Shown: positions 47,539 to 55,582 of the stretch, one piece after another
Position numbering within the stretch: the first letter of the stretch is position 1
Layout of the letters: each line of letters begins with the position of its first letter
Assembly (NCBI RefSeq): GCF_024347295.1
Contig: NZ_AP025459.1
Coordinates: 62,001 to 126,000 of the forward strand
Length of the DNA: 64,000 bases
Reading direction: 5' to 3'
Source: Vibrio artabrorum
GTDB lineage: Bacteria > Pseudomonadota > Gammaproteobacteria > Enterobacterales > Vibrionaceae
Notes under the pieces: model-generated
The model's input: only the letters and a program-made list of their open reading frames with translations
Told to the model about the DNA's origin: nothing
Database searches by the model: none
Translations under genes and position numbers: made by a program

Positions 47539-48747
47539 TTAAAGCAGGATGAAAATACCCGCTAAACATGCACTCATTAAATTCGCTAGTGTGCCCGCTG
47601 CTACTGCTTTCAAACCTAAGTTCGCCACTTCAGCACGGCGCTCTGGTGCCATCACACCGATTGAACCTAACTGAATCGCGATAGAACCAATGTTTGCAAA
47701 GCCACACAAAGCAAAAGTCACGATCACTTGGCTATGTTCAGATAGTAGATCTTTGTTCTCAACGAAGTCGATGAAAGCAACAAACTCATTCATTACGATC
47801 TTCTGACCGATGTAAGAACCCGCCATCAATACTTCATCACTCGGAATACCGATTAACCACGCTAGCGGCGAGAATAAGTAACCGAAGATAGCTTGCAGCG
47901 TAATGCCCGCAAAACCGAACGTTTCACCTAGGCTTTCTAGCCCAGTGTTGACCATCGCAATCACACTCACGAAGGCAATCAACATAGTACCGACAGCCAC
48001 CGCGACTTTCATACCGTTCATCGCGCCGCTTGCCAATGCATCAATCACGTTACTTTGATCCGCTCTATCTAATTCAATGTGCTCGTAGTCACAAGGTGTG
48101 CTGCGTTCAGGCACAATGATCTTTGCCATTAACAAACTGCCCGGTGCAGCCATAAAGCTTGCCGCGATAAGGTATTTAAGCTCAACACCAAGTCCAGCGT
48201 AACCACCAAGTACACTGCCCGCGACCGATGCCATACCACCAGCCATCACCGCAAACAGCTCCGAACGAGTCATAGACTTTAAAAAGGGACGAATAAGAAG
48301 AGGAGACTCACCCTGAGAAAGGAAGATATTACCAGTAGCAACCAGAGATTCAGCTTTACTTGTCCCCAGCAGTTTCTGCACCGCTCCGCCCAAGATTTGA
48401 ATCACTTTTTGCATGATGCCTAAATAATAGAGCGCAGAAATCAAAGCACTGAAGAAGATAATGATTGGAAGTACGCGAACCGCGAAAATGAAGCCTTCAG
48501 TAGCAAGATCACCGAAAAGGAATGCGATACCAGCGTCGGCAAAACCAAGCAGGCTAGAAACGCCATTACTTAGGCTGGTTAGCGCCAATTGTCCCCATGG
48601 GAAATACAATACTAAGGCTGCAAAACCGATTTGAAGTAATAGTGCACGAGAAACCGTTTTCCAGTTAATTGAAGAACGACTTTCAGATAGCAGGTACGCG
48701 CAAGCAATCAGTGCGATAACACCGACAAAACCAAATAGAATATTCAT
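47539..48747 (-). CDS. nupC: Concentrative nucleoside transporter NupC
   Basis: A 402-residue CNT-family symporter importing nucleosides with Na+ or H+. Family blocks: LYFPWGQLALTSLSNGV near 48, VRVLPIIIFFSALISALYYLGIMQ near 90, FLSQGESPLLIRPFLKSMTRSEL near 145, GYAGLGVELKYLIAASFMAAPGSL near 180, and FALCGFANIGSIAIQLG near 350. The leader is long: a promoter near 49000, a structured element at 48901-48968 and a 39-codon ORF at 48766-48885. A PurR-like box lies at 49039. AGGAC before the ATG is the ribosome site. Confidence 0.95.
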   Translation of the reverse strand: MNILFGFVGVIALIACAYLLSESRSSINWKTVSRALLLQIGFAALVLYFPWGQLALTSLSNGVSSLLGFADAGIAFLFGDLATEGFIFAVRVLPIIIFFSALISALYYLGIMQKVIQILGGAVQKLLGTSKAESLVATGNIFLSQGESPLLIRPFLKSMTRSELFAVMAGGMASVAGSVLGGYAGLGVELKYLIAASFMAAPGSLLMAKIIVPERSTPCDYEHIELDRADQSNVIDALASGAMNGMKVAVAVGTMLIAFVSVIAMVNTGLESLGETFGFAGITLQAIFGYLFSPLAWLIGIPSDEVLMAGSYIGQKIVMNEFVAFIDFVENKDLLSEHSQVIVTFALCGFANIGSIAIQLGSIGVMAPERRAEVANLGLKAVAAGTLANLMSACLAGIFILL

Positions 48748-48765
48748 AATATGTCCTAGTGATCC

Positions 48766-48885
48766 TTATAGAGTGAACATGAGCCAAGCAAATGACATCA
48801 AAGGAGCAGGACAAAGAACCGCAAGCAAAACGCTACGCGATGAAGGGGCTAACAAAGTTAGCGAGTGTAACAACGAATTGTTCAT
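48766..48885 (-). CDS. 39-residue leader ORF upstream of nupC
   Basis: The ATG at 48885 is preceded by AAGGTGA at 8 bases, an excellent ribosome site. It opens a frame of 39 codons (MNNSLLHSLTLLAPSSRSVL, then LAVLCPAPLMSFAWLMFTL) ending at 48766, 18 bases before nupC. The peptide is hydrophobic with many Leu, Ser and Ala. Position and size suit a translated leader that controls nupC. A small membrane peptide is the alternative. No homologue is known to me. Confidence 0.55.
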   Translation of the reverse strand: MNNSLLHSLTLLAPSSRSVLLAVLCPAPLMSFAWLMFTL

Positions 48886-48900
48886 GTAAAAAATCACCTT

Positions 48901-48968
48901 ATACAAGCAGTGGAACGTAGCTGGTCCGGTCCGTGGGGTCATTCACATATCCATGTGACGGCTTGTAT
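48901..48968 (-). ncRNA. Three-way-junction leader RNA of nupC
   Basis: On the minus strand the leader can fold as follows. P1 is ATACAAGC (48968-48961) with GCTTGTAT (48908-48901). P2 is TCACAT-GGAT-ATGTGA (48958-48943). P3 is GGACCG with CGTTCC (48932-48912, one mismatch). The joining strand between P2 and P3 is C-rich. The Shine-Dalgarno sequence of the 39-codon ORF follows P1 at once, so folding could gate translation. It matches no riboswitch consensus I know. Confidence 0.5.
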
Positions 48969-48999
48969 TGGCTAAGCACCGGCTTAAAACCGGAAGAGA

Positions 49000-49054
49000 A
49001 GTATAAACAGTTGAGTGAGACTTTCATCACATTTTTTAACGCAAACGATCGCGC
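49000..49054 (-). promoter_or_regulatory. nupC promoter with PurR-like box
   Basis: TATACT on the minus strand (49005-49000) is a good -10 hexamer; the -35 is poor, which suggests an activator. ACGCAAACGATCGCGC at 49039-49054 matches the PurR consensus ACGCAAACGTTTGCGT at 13 of 16 positions. Confidence 0.5.
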
Positions 49055-49352
49055 GGTCAAGGATTAGGCAAACCGTATTATTCATTGTCATTTTCGTGGC
49101 TCAACGCTGTAAATAATTGGTAGAAGGTGAAATTTAGAATAGGAAACCTTGTTAACGTATGAGCGTAATCGTTTGATGAATTTTGAGTGATTTTTACGGC
49201 TTTTCTGTGCTTTACCTCAATTCCCGATACTTCAAGATTCATCTTGAGTTTAGATACGTATATACTTTGTGTGATCTCACGAAAGAATTAGCCATAAAAT
49301 ACCAATAGCGTTGATTAGATATAACAGCCATCGAGACTAAGAGAGGGAACAC
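49055..49352. other. Promoter region of the phage-domain-like gene
   Basis: No gene in this stretch. It contains a 7-2-7 palindrome TCAAGATTCATCTTGA at 49232-49247, about 105 bases before the start at 49353, and AT-rich promoter-like sequence after it. Confidence 0.4.
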
Positions 49353-49838
49353 GTGAAGAAAATGGACGCTCCGCACGACATGAACAATGGAGCTAGATTC
49401 AAAACAAATAGACACGGCTATGTGACCGTAGTTGAGTATTATAATACCTATACTGTTATTGTCGCGTTTGAAAATACAGGAAATATCCGCGCTATCAGTG
49501 CGGCGAAATTACGTACAGGTCAGTTAACCGATCGCTCTGTCGCACCTGAGTCAATTATGATCGGTGAGAAGGTTGAATCGGTTAAACACGGGATATTAAC
49601 CATTACTCAAGTTGAATCTGAAAATATTGTGGTACTGACCAATGCCAATAATGAAGAAATTAGAATGTTATTGCCTGCGGTACAAAAAATGAAGGATAAA
49701 AATGAAGAGGTCGATGGTGAAAATGTTGCCTCGCCAAAACCGACCTCTCTTAGCCAGCTGACTAAAAGAAATAAAAAGACCAAAGACGTTAATAGCATGC
49801 TTAAGAAAATGCTTACTGACTACGGTCGATACGATTAA
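49353..49838 (+). CDS. Hypothetical protein with two phage-type small beta repeats
   Basis: A 161-residue soluble protein. GAGGG five bases before a GTG at 49353 decides the start; the ATG at 49362 would be too far from it. Residues 12-60 (GARFKTNRHGYVTVVEYYNT, then AISAAKLRTGQLTDRSV) resemble the small beta modules found in many phage and homing-endonuclease-associated proteins. Residues 68-108 (IGEKVESVKHGILTITQVES and on) look like a second, diverged copy. The C-terminus is Lys-rich and disordered, ending in a short helix. A DNA- or RNA-binding role is a guess. It has no operon partner. Confidence 0.7.
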   Translation: MKKMDAPHDMNNGARFKTNRHGYVTVVEYYNTYTVIVAFENTGNIRAISAAKLRTGQLTDRSVAPESIMIGEKVESVKHGILTITQVESENIVVLTNANNEEIRMLLPAVQKMKDKNEEVDGENVASPKPTSLSQLTKRNKKTKDVNSMLKKMLTDYGRYD

Positions 49839-50122
49839 TTCTCTGTTTTATACAATAACGCCTCTAAAGATTTATATCCTGATATAAAAATTAATTAAGC
49901 CTACCTTTCTCAATAAAATACGTTGCATATTCGAGTGAAAAGTTAAATTTGATCAATGTCTCACTCTCGATCTTTACTGTTAATTAACGAGATCTCCATC
50001 ACAATCTCATTTTGACTTTGTGATGCAGGTCTTATTGGGTTCTCAATATTTCCATTACTATGCTCTCACACAATAAGAGAACACAGTTTCTCAACCCCTA
50101 AAATCCAATTGAGACAAATATT

Positions 50123-50392
50123 ATGAAAAAGATTCTTGTAGTTTGCGGTAACGGCCTTGGTACTTCACTAATGATGGAAATGGCAGTGAAAGAAGTGGCA
50201 AAAAAAATCGGTTTCGAAGCAGAAGTTGATCACGAAGATCTGTCCTCTGCATCATCAAGCAAAGCGGATATTTGGGTTGCAGCAACAGACGTCGCCAACC
50301 AGCTGAAAGATGGTGGAAAAGAGAACATCATCAGCCTTAAAAATATTTTTGATAAAGCATCAATCGAAGAGCAACTAAAAACTTTCATGTAA
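50123..50392 (+). CDS. PTS IIB subunit, ascorbate type
   Basis: An 89-residue IIB protein of the lactose/cellobiose-like fold used by ascorbate-type PTS. The phosphorylation-site loop VVCGNGLGTS has Cys8. It accepts phosphate from IIA and passes it to the sugar during uptake through IIC. It lies first in an IIB-IIC-IIA operon, 9 bases before IIC. About 280 bases of AT-rich upstream sequence hold the promoter. Confidence 0.9.
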   Translation: MKKILVVCGNGLGTSLMMEMAVKEVAKKIGFEAEVDHEDLSSASSSKADIWVAATDVANQLKDGGKENIISLKNIFDKASIEEQLKTFM

Positions 50393-50401
50393 GGTAAAAT
50401 T

Positions 50402-51658
50402 ATGCAAAACTTTTTCGAGTTCATGCTTGGCTTATTAAAAGAGCCTGCAATCATGGTAGGGTTAATTGCTTTCATTGGCCTTGTTGCTCAAAAATCTGAT
50501 ATTTCCACCGTACTTAAAGGCACAATAAAAACCGTAATGGGTTTCCTTATTTTAGGGTTTGGTGCCAGTGCTCTTGTGGGTGCTCTAAATAATTTCTCAG
50601 TTGTATTTACTGAAGCATTTGGTGTAAGTGGCGTTATTCCAAATAACGAAGCAATTGTCGCATTAGCACAAAAAGCTTTCGGCTATGAAATGGCTCTAAT
50701 TATGTTTTTTGCATTCGTAGTGAACATTTTATTAGCTCGAATTACGCCTTTGAAATATATTTTCTTAACAGGCCACCACACAATGTTCATGTCTATGTTG
50801 GTGGCCGTAATTCTGTCTACAGCGAATATTCAAGGCACTGCTCTCGTCGCAATCGGATCGCTCATTGTCGGTTCATTGATGGTTATCATGCCAGCACTTG
50901 CTCAGAAGTACACAGAGAAAGTAATGGGTACAGACCAACTGGCAATGGGTCACTTTTCAACGCTCTCGTACTTAGTATCGGGTTACATTGGCAGCAAGTT
51001 TGGTGACACGTCGAAATCAACAGAAGACATCAACGTACCTAAGAGCCTCATGTTCCTGCGTGATACGCCTGTAGCAGTAGCAACAACGATGACCATTTTC
51101 TTCATGCTGGCTTCGATTATGGCTGGCGGTGAATTTGTTGAAACCATATCTAACGGACAAAATTGGGTCGTATTTACCTTCATGCAGTCTCTTGTTTTTG
51201 CAGGTGGTGTTTACATCGTACTGCAAGGTGTGAAAATGCTGATTGCTGAAATCGTCCCTGCATTTAAAGGGATCTCTGACAAACTGGTCCCAGGAGCAAA
51301 ACCGGCTCTAGACTGCCCAATGGTATTTCCTGTCGCACCAAACGCAGTACTTATCGGCTTTCTTTGTTCTTTCGCCGCAGGCCTACTGGCAATGGCAGTG
51401 CAAGGCGCGCTTGGTTGGACAATCATTGTTGCAGGCGTGGTTCCCCACTTCTTCGTTGGTGGTGCGGCAGGCGTTTACGGTAATGCGACAGGCGGCCTAC
51501 GCGGTGCGATTTTGGGGTCTTTCACACAAGGCATATGTATTTCGTTCTTACCAATGCTTTTACTTCCAGTACTTGGTGGTCTAGGTCTTGAAGCCACTAC
51601 TTTTTCTGACTTCGACTTTGGTGTAGTTGGTCTAATTCTAGGGTGGATTGTGTCATGA
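50402..51658 (+). CDS. PTS IIC subunit, UlaA family
   Basis: A 418-residue membrane transporter, slightly shorter than E. coli UlaA (about 465). STVLKGTIKTVMGFLILGFG near 36, ITPLKYIFLTGHHTMFMSM near 113, and VYGNATGGLRGAILGSFTQG near 357 follow the UlaA pattern, with about ten helices. It carries the sugar across the membrane. No UlaD/E/F-type catabolic genes and no UlaR lie nearby, so ascorbate as the substrate is uncertain. It overlaps the IIA start. Confidence 0.88.
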   Translation: MQNFFEFMLGLLKEPAIMVGLIAFIGLVAQKSDISTVLKGTIKTVMGFLILGFGASALVGALNNFSVVFTEAFGVSGVIPNNEAIVALAQKAFGYEMALIMFFAFVVNILLARITPLKYIFLTGHHTMFMSMLVAVILSTANIQGTALVAIGSLIVGSLMVIMPALAQKYTEKVMGTDQLAMGHFSTLSYLVSGYIGSKFGDTSKSTEDINVPKSLMFLRDTPVAVATTMTIFFMLASIMAGGEFVETISNGQNWVVFTFMQSLVFAGGVYIVLQGVKMLIAEIVPAFKGISDKLVPGAKPALDCPMVFPVAPNAVLIGFLCSFAAGLLAMAVQGALGWTIIVAGVVPHFFVGGAAGVYGNATGGLRGAILGSFTQGICISFLPMLLLPVLGGLGLEATTFSDFDFGVVGLILGWIVS

Positions 51659-52104
51659 GCTTATTCGATTTAATTGGCAACCAAGGCGTTATCATCAACG
51701 CTGAAGAAAACTTAACGGTTGATGCGGCTATTGATGTGACCTGTTCAACGCTACTCGCGAGCAACAAAATCGAAGTAAGCTATGCTGAAGCAATCAAACA
51801 AAAGCACAAGGACATTGGCGCGTACTATGTTCTAGCACCAAAGATTGCAATGCCTCATGCTCGTCCTGAAGATGGTGTGAACGAAGCATCACTGCAAGTG
51901 ACGGTATTCAAAAAGGGTGTTGATTTTGAATCCGAAGACAACGGTGACGTTTATCTTTCGATTACTCTGGCGGCGATGGACTCCGATAGCCATATCCACA
52001 CCATTATGGCGCTATCTGAGTTATTCCAAAATGATGATGACATTGATGCCATTATTGCGGCGGAAACAGAACAAGCGATCATCGAGATCTTAAAACGCTA
52101 CTGA
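51655..52104 (+). CDS. PTS IIA subunit, mannitol/fructose type
   Basis: A 149-residue IIA protein. YYVLAPKIAMPHARPEDGV has the phosphorylated His at residue 68, and the protein keeps the family fold to the end (AIIEILKRY). The ATG at 51655 overlaps the IIC stop (ATGA), so translation is coupled; a longer frame beginning 12 bases earlier is unlikely. It completes the IIB-IIC-IIA transport operon, which ends at a terminator at 52135. Confidence 0.9.
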   Translation: MSLFDLIGNQGVIINAEENLTVDAAIDVTCSTLLASNKIEVSYAEAIKQKHKDIGAYYVLAPKIAMPHARPEDGVNEASLQVTVFKKGVDFESEDNGDVYLSITLAAMDSDSHIHTIMALSELFQNDDDIDAIIAAETEQAIIEILKRY

Positions 52105-52134
52105 TCTTACATTTGTAGCTCCTCCCCCATAAAC

Positions 52135-52159
52135 AAGCCACGGTATTCGCCGTGGCTTT
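52135..52159 (+). terminator. Terminator of the PTS operon
   Basis: AAGCCACGG pairs with CCGTGGCTT across a 6-base loop, followed by a short T-run. Confidence 0.75.
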
Positions 52160-52401
52160 CGTCGTTAATAGACCAAATAAAGCGCAAAAAGTCACATGAC
52201 ATTTTGAGTCTGTTCATCGCCGCATACTGACCTCAACATAGCTCGACATAAAGAGTGCAAACTCATCATTATCCCAGCGTTCACATCGATAACGTCTAAT
52301 ATTTTCAGTCAATATCACTCTTCACCTTAAAAGACGATAAGAGACTTCAATCATTAAAAATAAGTAACCACGGTTAAAAAACTTGCCAATTCGAATAATT
52401 A

Positions 52402-52424
52402 GTATAGTGTTATACACATGTATA
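52402..52424. promoter_or_regulatory. Overlapping palindromes, candidate GntR operator
   Basis: GTATAGTGTTATAC (52402-52415) overlaps TATACACATGTATA (52411-52424), about 20-42 bases before the GntR start. YtrA-type GntR proteins repress their own operons, so this is the expected operator place. Confidence 0.5.
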
Positions 52425-52443
52425 TCACCATGCAGTTTTAATT

Positions 52444-52815
52444 ATGACCAAATGGAAAGACGACCAGCCGATCTTTAGGCAGCTTGCTACAAAGATCAGC
52501 GACCAAATTCTTCAAGGCATTTGGTTAGAACAACAGGCACTGCCCTCTGTACGTGCGGTTGCCGCCGATCTCAAGATTAACCACCTTACTGTCATGAAAA
52601 GCTATCAATTACTGGTTGATGAAGGCTTGGTAGAAAAAAAACGCGGCCAAGGCATGTATGTGGCTGAAGGGGCAATCCAAAAATTGAAAGAATCCGCCCA
52701 TCAATCATTCATCAACACACAGATCCCAGCCATCGCTGAGACGCTAGGCATCATTGATATGAGTGTCGAAGAACTCGTGAAACAGCTAGCACAACATATA
52801 AAGGATAAGTCATGA
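52444..52815 (+). CDS. GntR family regulator, YtrA subfamily
   Basis: A 123-residue repressor: the winged helix at residues 8-75 has PIFRQLATKISDQILQGIW, LPSVRAVAADLKINHLTVMK and LVEKKRGQGMYVAEGA. A short helical dimerisation tail follows, with no large effector domain. That architecture defines the YtrA group, which controls adjacent ABC transporters. It overlaps the ATPase gene by 4 bases (ATGA). The likely signal is cell-envelope stress or an antimicrobial, by analogy only. Confidence 0.92.
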   Translation: MTKWKDDQPIFRQLATKISDQILQGIWLEQQALPSVRAVAADLKINHLTVMKSYQLLVDEGLVEKKRGQGMYVAEGAIQKLKESAHQSFINTQIPAIAETLGIIDMSVEELVKQLAQHIKDKS

Positions 52816-53666
52816 GTACTTTACTTTCCGTGAAAAACGTAACCAAAACCTATTCCAATCAAGTGGGTGTCGAGAACATCAGTTTTGAGTTAAAACCAGG
52901 GCAAGTGCTTGGCCTGCTAGGTCACAATGGCGCGGGTAAATCGACCCTGCTCAAATCACTGCTTGGTGGGCACAACTACCAAGGTGAAATAGAGGTGAAT
53001 GGCTACCACCCTATCCACCAGCACGCCGACCTCATGCTGCATTTATCTTATATTTCAGATGTGAACGTGCTACCCGAGTGGATGACGGTAAAACAACTGC
53101 TCCGATACACGCAAGGTGTACACCCCAGTTTCAACAAACAAAAAGCACAGCAGATGTTAAGCAGCACCAACATTAAGCTCTCTTCAACGATCAAGCAGCT
53201 TTCTAAAGGGATGAAAGTGCAAGTTCACCTTGCAATCATTATCGCGACCGACACTCAAGTATTGATCTTAGATGAGCCTACACTTGGCCTAGATTTGCTA
53301 TACCGCGATACTTTTTATCGCCACCTACTCGAATGGTTCCACGATGGCAAGCGCGCAATGATCATTGCCAGCCACGAGGTTTCAGAGATAGAACACTTAT
53401 TGACAGATGTGCTTATTTTAAAACAAGGCCACTGCGTGTTACAGAAAAGTATGGAAGACATCGAAAACGACTATTTCATTATCGAAGTCGCAAACAATCA
53501 CTCAAGTGAGATCCAAAAACTTCACCCACTGACCTCACAACCGGGGCTAGGAACCACTAAATGGTTATTGGCAAGCCAATACAAAGCGCAAGTTGAACCA
53601 TTAGGTAATATCTACAACGTAGGTCTCGCAGATCTATTCCTTGCAACCCAGACGGAGAAGGCATAA
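52812..53666 (+). CDS. ABC transporter ATP-binding protein
   Basis: A 284-residue ATPase: Walker A LLGHNGAGKSTLLKSLL near 36, ABC signature LSKGMKVQVHLA near 135, Walker B LILDEPTLGLD near 155, and a switch His in SHEVSEIEHLL near 187. The signature is the LSKGM variant seen in ABC-2 exporters. It is coupled to the GntR repressor upstream and the permease downstream (TAATG overlap). Confidence 0.94.
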   Translation: MSTLLSVKNVTKTYSNQVGVENISFELKPGQVLGLLGHNGAGKSTLLKSLLGGHNYQGEIEVNGYHPIHQHADLMLHLSYISDVNVLPEWMTVKQLLRYTQGVHPSFNKQKAQQMLSSTNIKLSSTIKQLSKGMKVQVHLAIIIATDTQVLILDEPTLGLDLLYRDTFYRHLLEWFHDGKRAMIIASHEVSEIEHLLTDVLILKQGHCVLQKSMEDIENDYFIIEVANNHSSEIQKLHPLTSQPGLGTTKWLLASQYKAQVEPLGNIYNVGLADLFLATQTEKA

Positions 53667-54523
53667 TGCATCCCAGTTTTTACATGCTAGAAAAAGAACT
53701 CATCGAGCACAAAATTAACACTCGTTTACCTCTGTTTGTTGCGCTATGTGGTTTTTTGTTGTTCGTTAGCCTCTTCTTTAACGGTCAGGCGCAACACGAG
53801 TTTTTCTTCGAAATGCAAGTGAACGGCAACATGAGTGACATTCACCGAGACTTCACAAAAGATCTCAACTCCGTGATCTACTTTGGTGCTGGCTTAATTT
53901 CACTGCTACTTTCGACGCTTTACCTCCCTAAGACGCTGCGTAAAGAGCGCCAAGAAGGCAGTTCGATGTTTTGGAGAAGTATGCCAGTATCTAATGCAAT
54001 GACTCACGGCGTGAAACTCGGTTTTGGCTTAGTGGTAATTCCGGCTATCTGTGCATTGCTCGTGTTGTTCGCCGATGTGTTGTTTTGGATACTGAACATT
54101 TCAAGTGAACACCAACTCGCATTACTGGTCGATCAGCAATCGCTGTTTTATGTACTAAGCAATTGGGTGCTATTCTTTGGCCGCATGATGCTAGTCGCAC
54201 TCGTTTTATTACCCTTAGCAACGGTGACTCTCGCGATTTCACAGTTGGTGAACTCTCCACTACTCGTTATCTTTATCTCAAGCTTTGCAATTAAGTGGTT
54301 GGCTATCGCACTATTTGGCTTTTATGGCATCAACGACTTCTTCTCCCTCATCACTTCGCTACCGATGAAAGTGTTAACGGCAAATAATCCGTTCAGCGTG
54401 CTCTCAGAAGTCTCTATCTTGTCTTTGAGTATTTATGTACTGATAGGCATTGGTGGCTACCTACTGAGCCTCAAATTAAACAGAATGGATGATGTGAGCT
54501 TGAAGACACTTTTCCAACGATAA
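53666..54523 (+). CDS. ABC-2 type permease
   Basis: A 285-residue membrane protein with about six helices: FVALCGFLLFVSLFF near 25, IYFGAGLISLLLSTLYLP near 73, FGLVVIPAICALLVLF near 118, and three more through LIGIGGYLLSLKL near 265. The motif RKERQEGSSMFWRSMPVS after the second helix is typical of this family. It forms a transporter with the ATPase just upstream. The substrate is unknown; an envelope-active peptide or a lipid is likely by family. A hairpin at 54586 ends the operon. Confidence 0.9.
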   Translation: MHPSFYMLEKELIEHKINTRLPLFVALCGFLLFVSLFFNGQAQHEFFFEMQVNGNMSDIHRDFTKDLNSVIYFGAGLISLLLSTLYLPKTLRKERQEGSSMFWRSMPVSNAMTHGVKLGFGLVVIPAICALLVLFADVLFWILNISSEHQLALLVDQQSLFYVLSNWVLFFGRMMLVALVLLPLATVTLAISQLVNSPLLVIFISSFAIKWLAIALFGFYGINDFFSLITSLPMKVLTANNPFSVLSEVSILSLSIYVLIGIGGYLLSLKLNRMDDVSLKTLFQR

Positions 54524-55582
54524 AGCCATCGGCACTGAGCACAAACCCTAATCGGGCGACCTCAGCAGATATCAATATCTAAATCAAAGCTTCTAAGAGA
54601 TTAGGCGCTTTTTTAGTGGCTGACCTTATCAGATGCAAAGCCACGAATTGAATTAGCTATAGTTTGAAATAGATCAGGGAGGTAGAAGATAGCAAGGGAG
54701 CCTATTAATGAGCTGACATTAAACTGCATTACTATGAATGCCTGCCAGCTCTTTAGGGGATGATTTGTTACATCGCAGACCAGATGAAGGTCTTTAAGAG
54801 TGCGATTAAAATCGATTTGTTACGGTTTACAGATATTTTCGTCGTTCTAGATATAAGCTTTTCGTCTGTCGAGCTCTTGTTTCAGGCTCTAACGATATTA
54901 AGCCTTATCTCTTTGAAGCTTCTTTCGCTGTGTCTTTCCAGTATTGGATTCGAACGCGATGAAGCTGTGCTCTTCTCATTTTTTTCATACGGGGTATTTC
55001 CTTTTCTTTTAGCTGCTCTTCATGAGCTATTTTTATTATCAACGGTTCGAATCTAGCGGGGTTTAGCTACCTGTTCAACGACACAGATCACAAAACATCT
55101 AAGACGCTAGGAACTCATTACATTAAAATGTGACCTAAACATCAACTATGGCTCAATTTAGGGTGATGATCCGTTGCTCTAAATTGAGATTAGTTATCTC
55201 AGATGACAAATTCATTTCAGTATCAATACAGTTCAGTGATACCTATCTAATAGACCGAACCAACACCAATTAAGTTCCTAAAACCAACCTCACTTAATGA
55301 TGACAGTGTAATAAGAACCTGATCGAGTTGAACGTTATGCTCGACATTAGTCTATACGACACACACTCAAAATGGGATTATGTTTGTAGCTGACTCAATA
55401 TGATTATAGACACCATGTTAAATAGTACTGACCGTCTCGTTTAGCTATCCAGTAATACAAGCATTTCTTATTTGAGGCGCTTTTCGATAAAGAGTAGAAT
55501 CGCCGCCTTGTTCTATGTTTAAGGTCTCACACACCGTAGACTCACAACCATTTATCACCACGATATAAGTATTAATACGACT
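54524..55582. other. 1-kb region with no confident gene
   Basis: A terminator at 54586-54614 (AAAGCTTCTAA / TTAGGCGCTTT, then T-run) closes the ABC operon. An open frame at 54760-55056 (98 codons, three hydrophobic stretches) lacks a well-spaced ribosome site, and I judge it doubtful. Between 55152 and 55242 three perfect inverted repeats follow one another: CTCAATTTAG/CTAAATTGAG, TGAGAT/ATCTCA and GTATCA/TGATAC. They suggest a structured transcript or a decayed element. No T-run ends it. Confidence 0.5.

Noticed and set aside
48901..48968. Known purine riboswitch (adenine/guanine type) upstream of nupC
   Set aside because: The joining strands and loops do not contain the conserved purine-aptamer bases; only the three-stem layout is similar.
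50123..52104. Complete ascorbate utilisation (ula) operon
   Set aside because: Only the transporter subunits are present. There are no lactonase, decarboxylase or epimerase genes and no UlaR, so the substrate is left open.
54760..55056. 98-codon open frame with hydrophobic stretches
   Set aside because: The ribosome site touches the start codon, there is no operon context, and the AT-rich sequence easily yields hydrophobic codons. Left as doubtful inside the intergenic entry.
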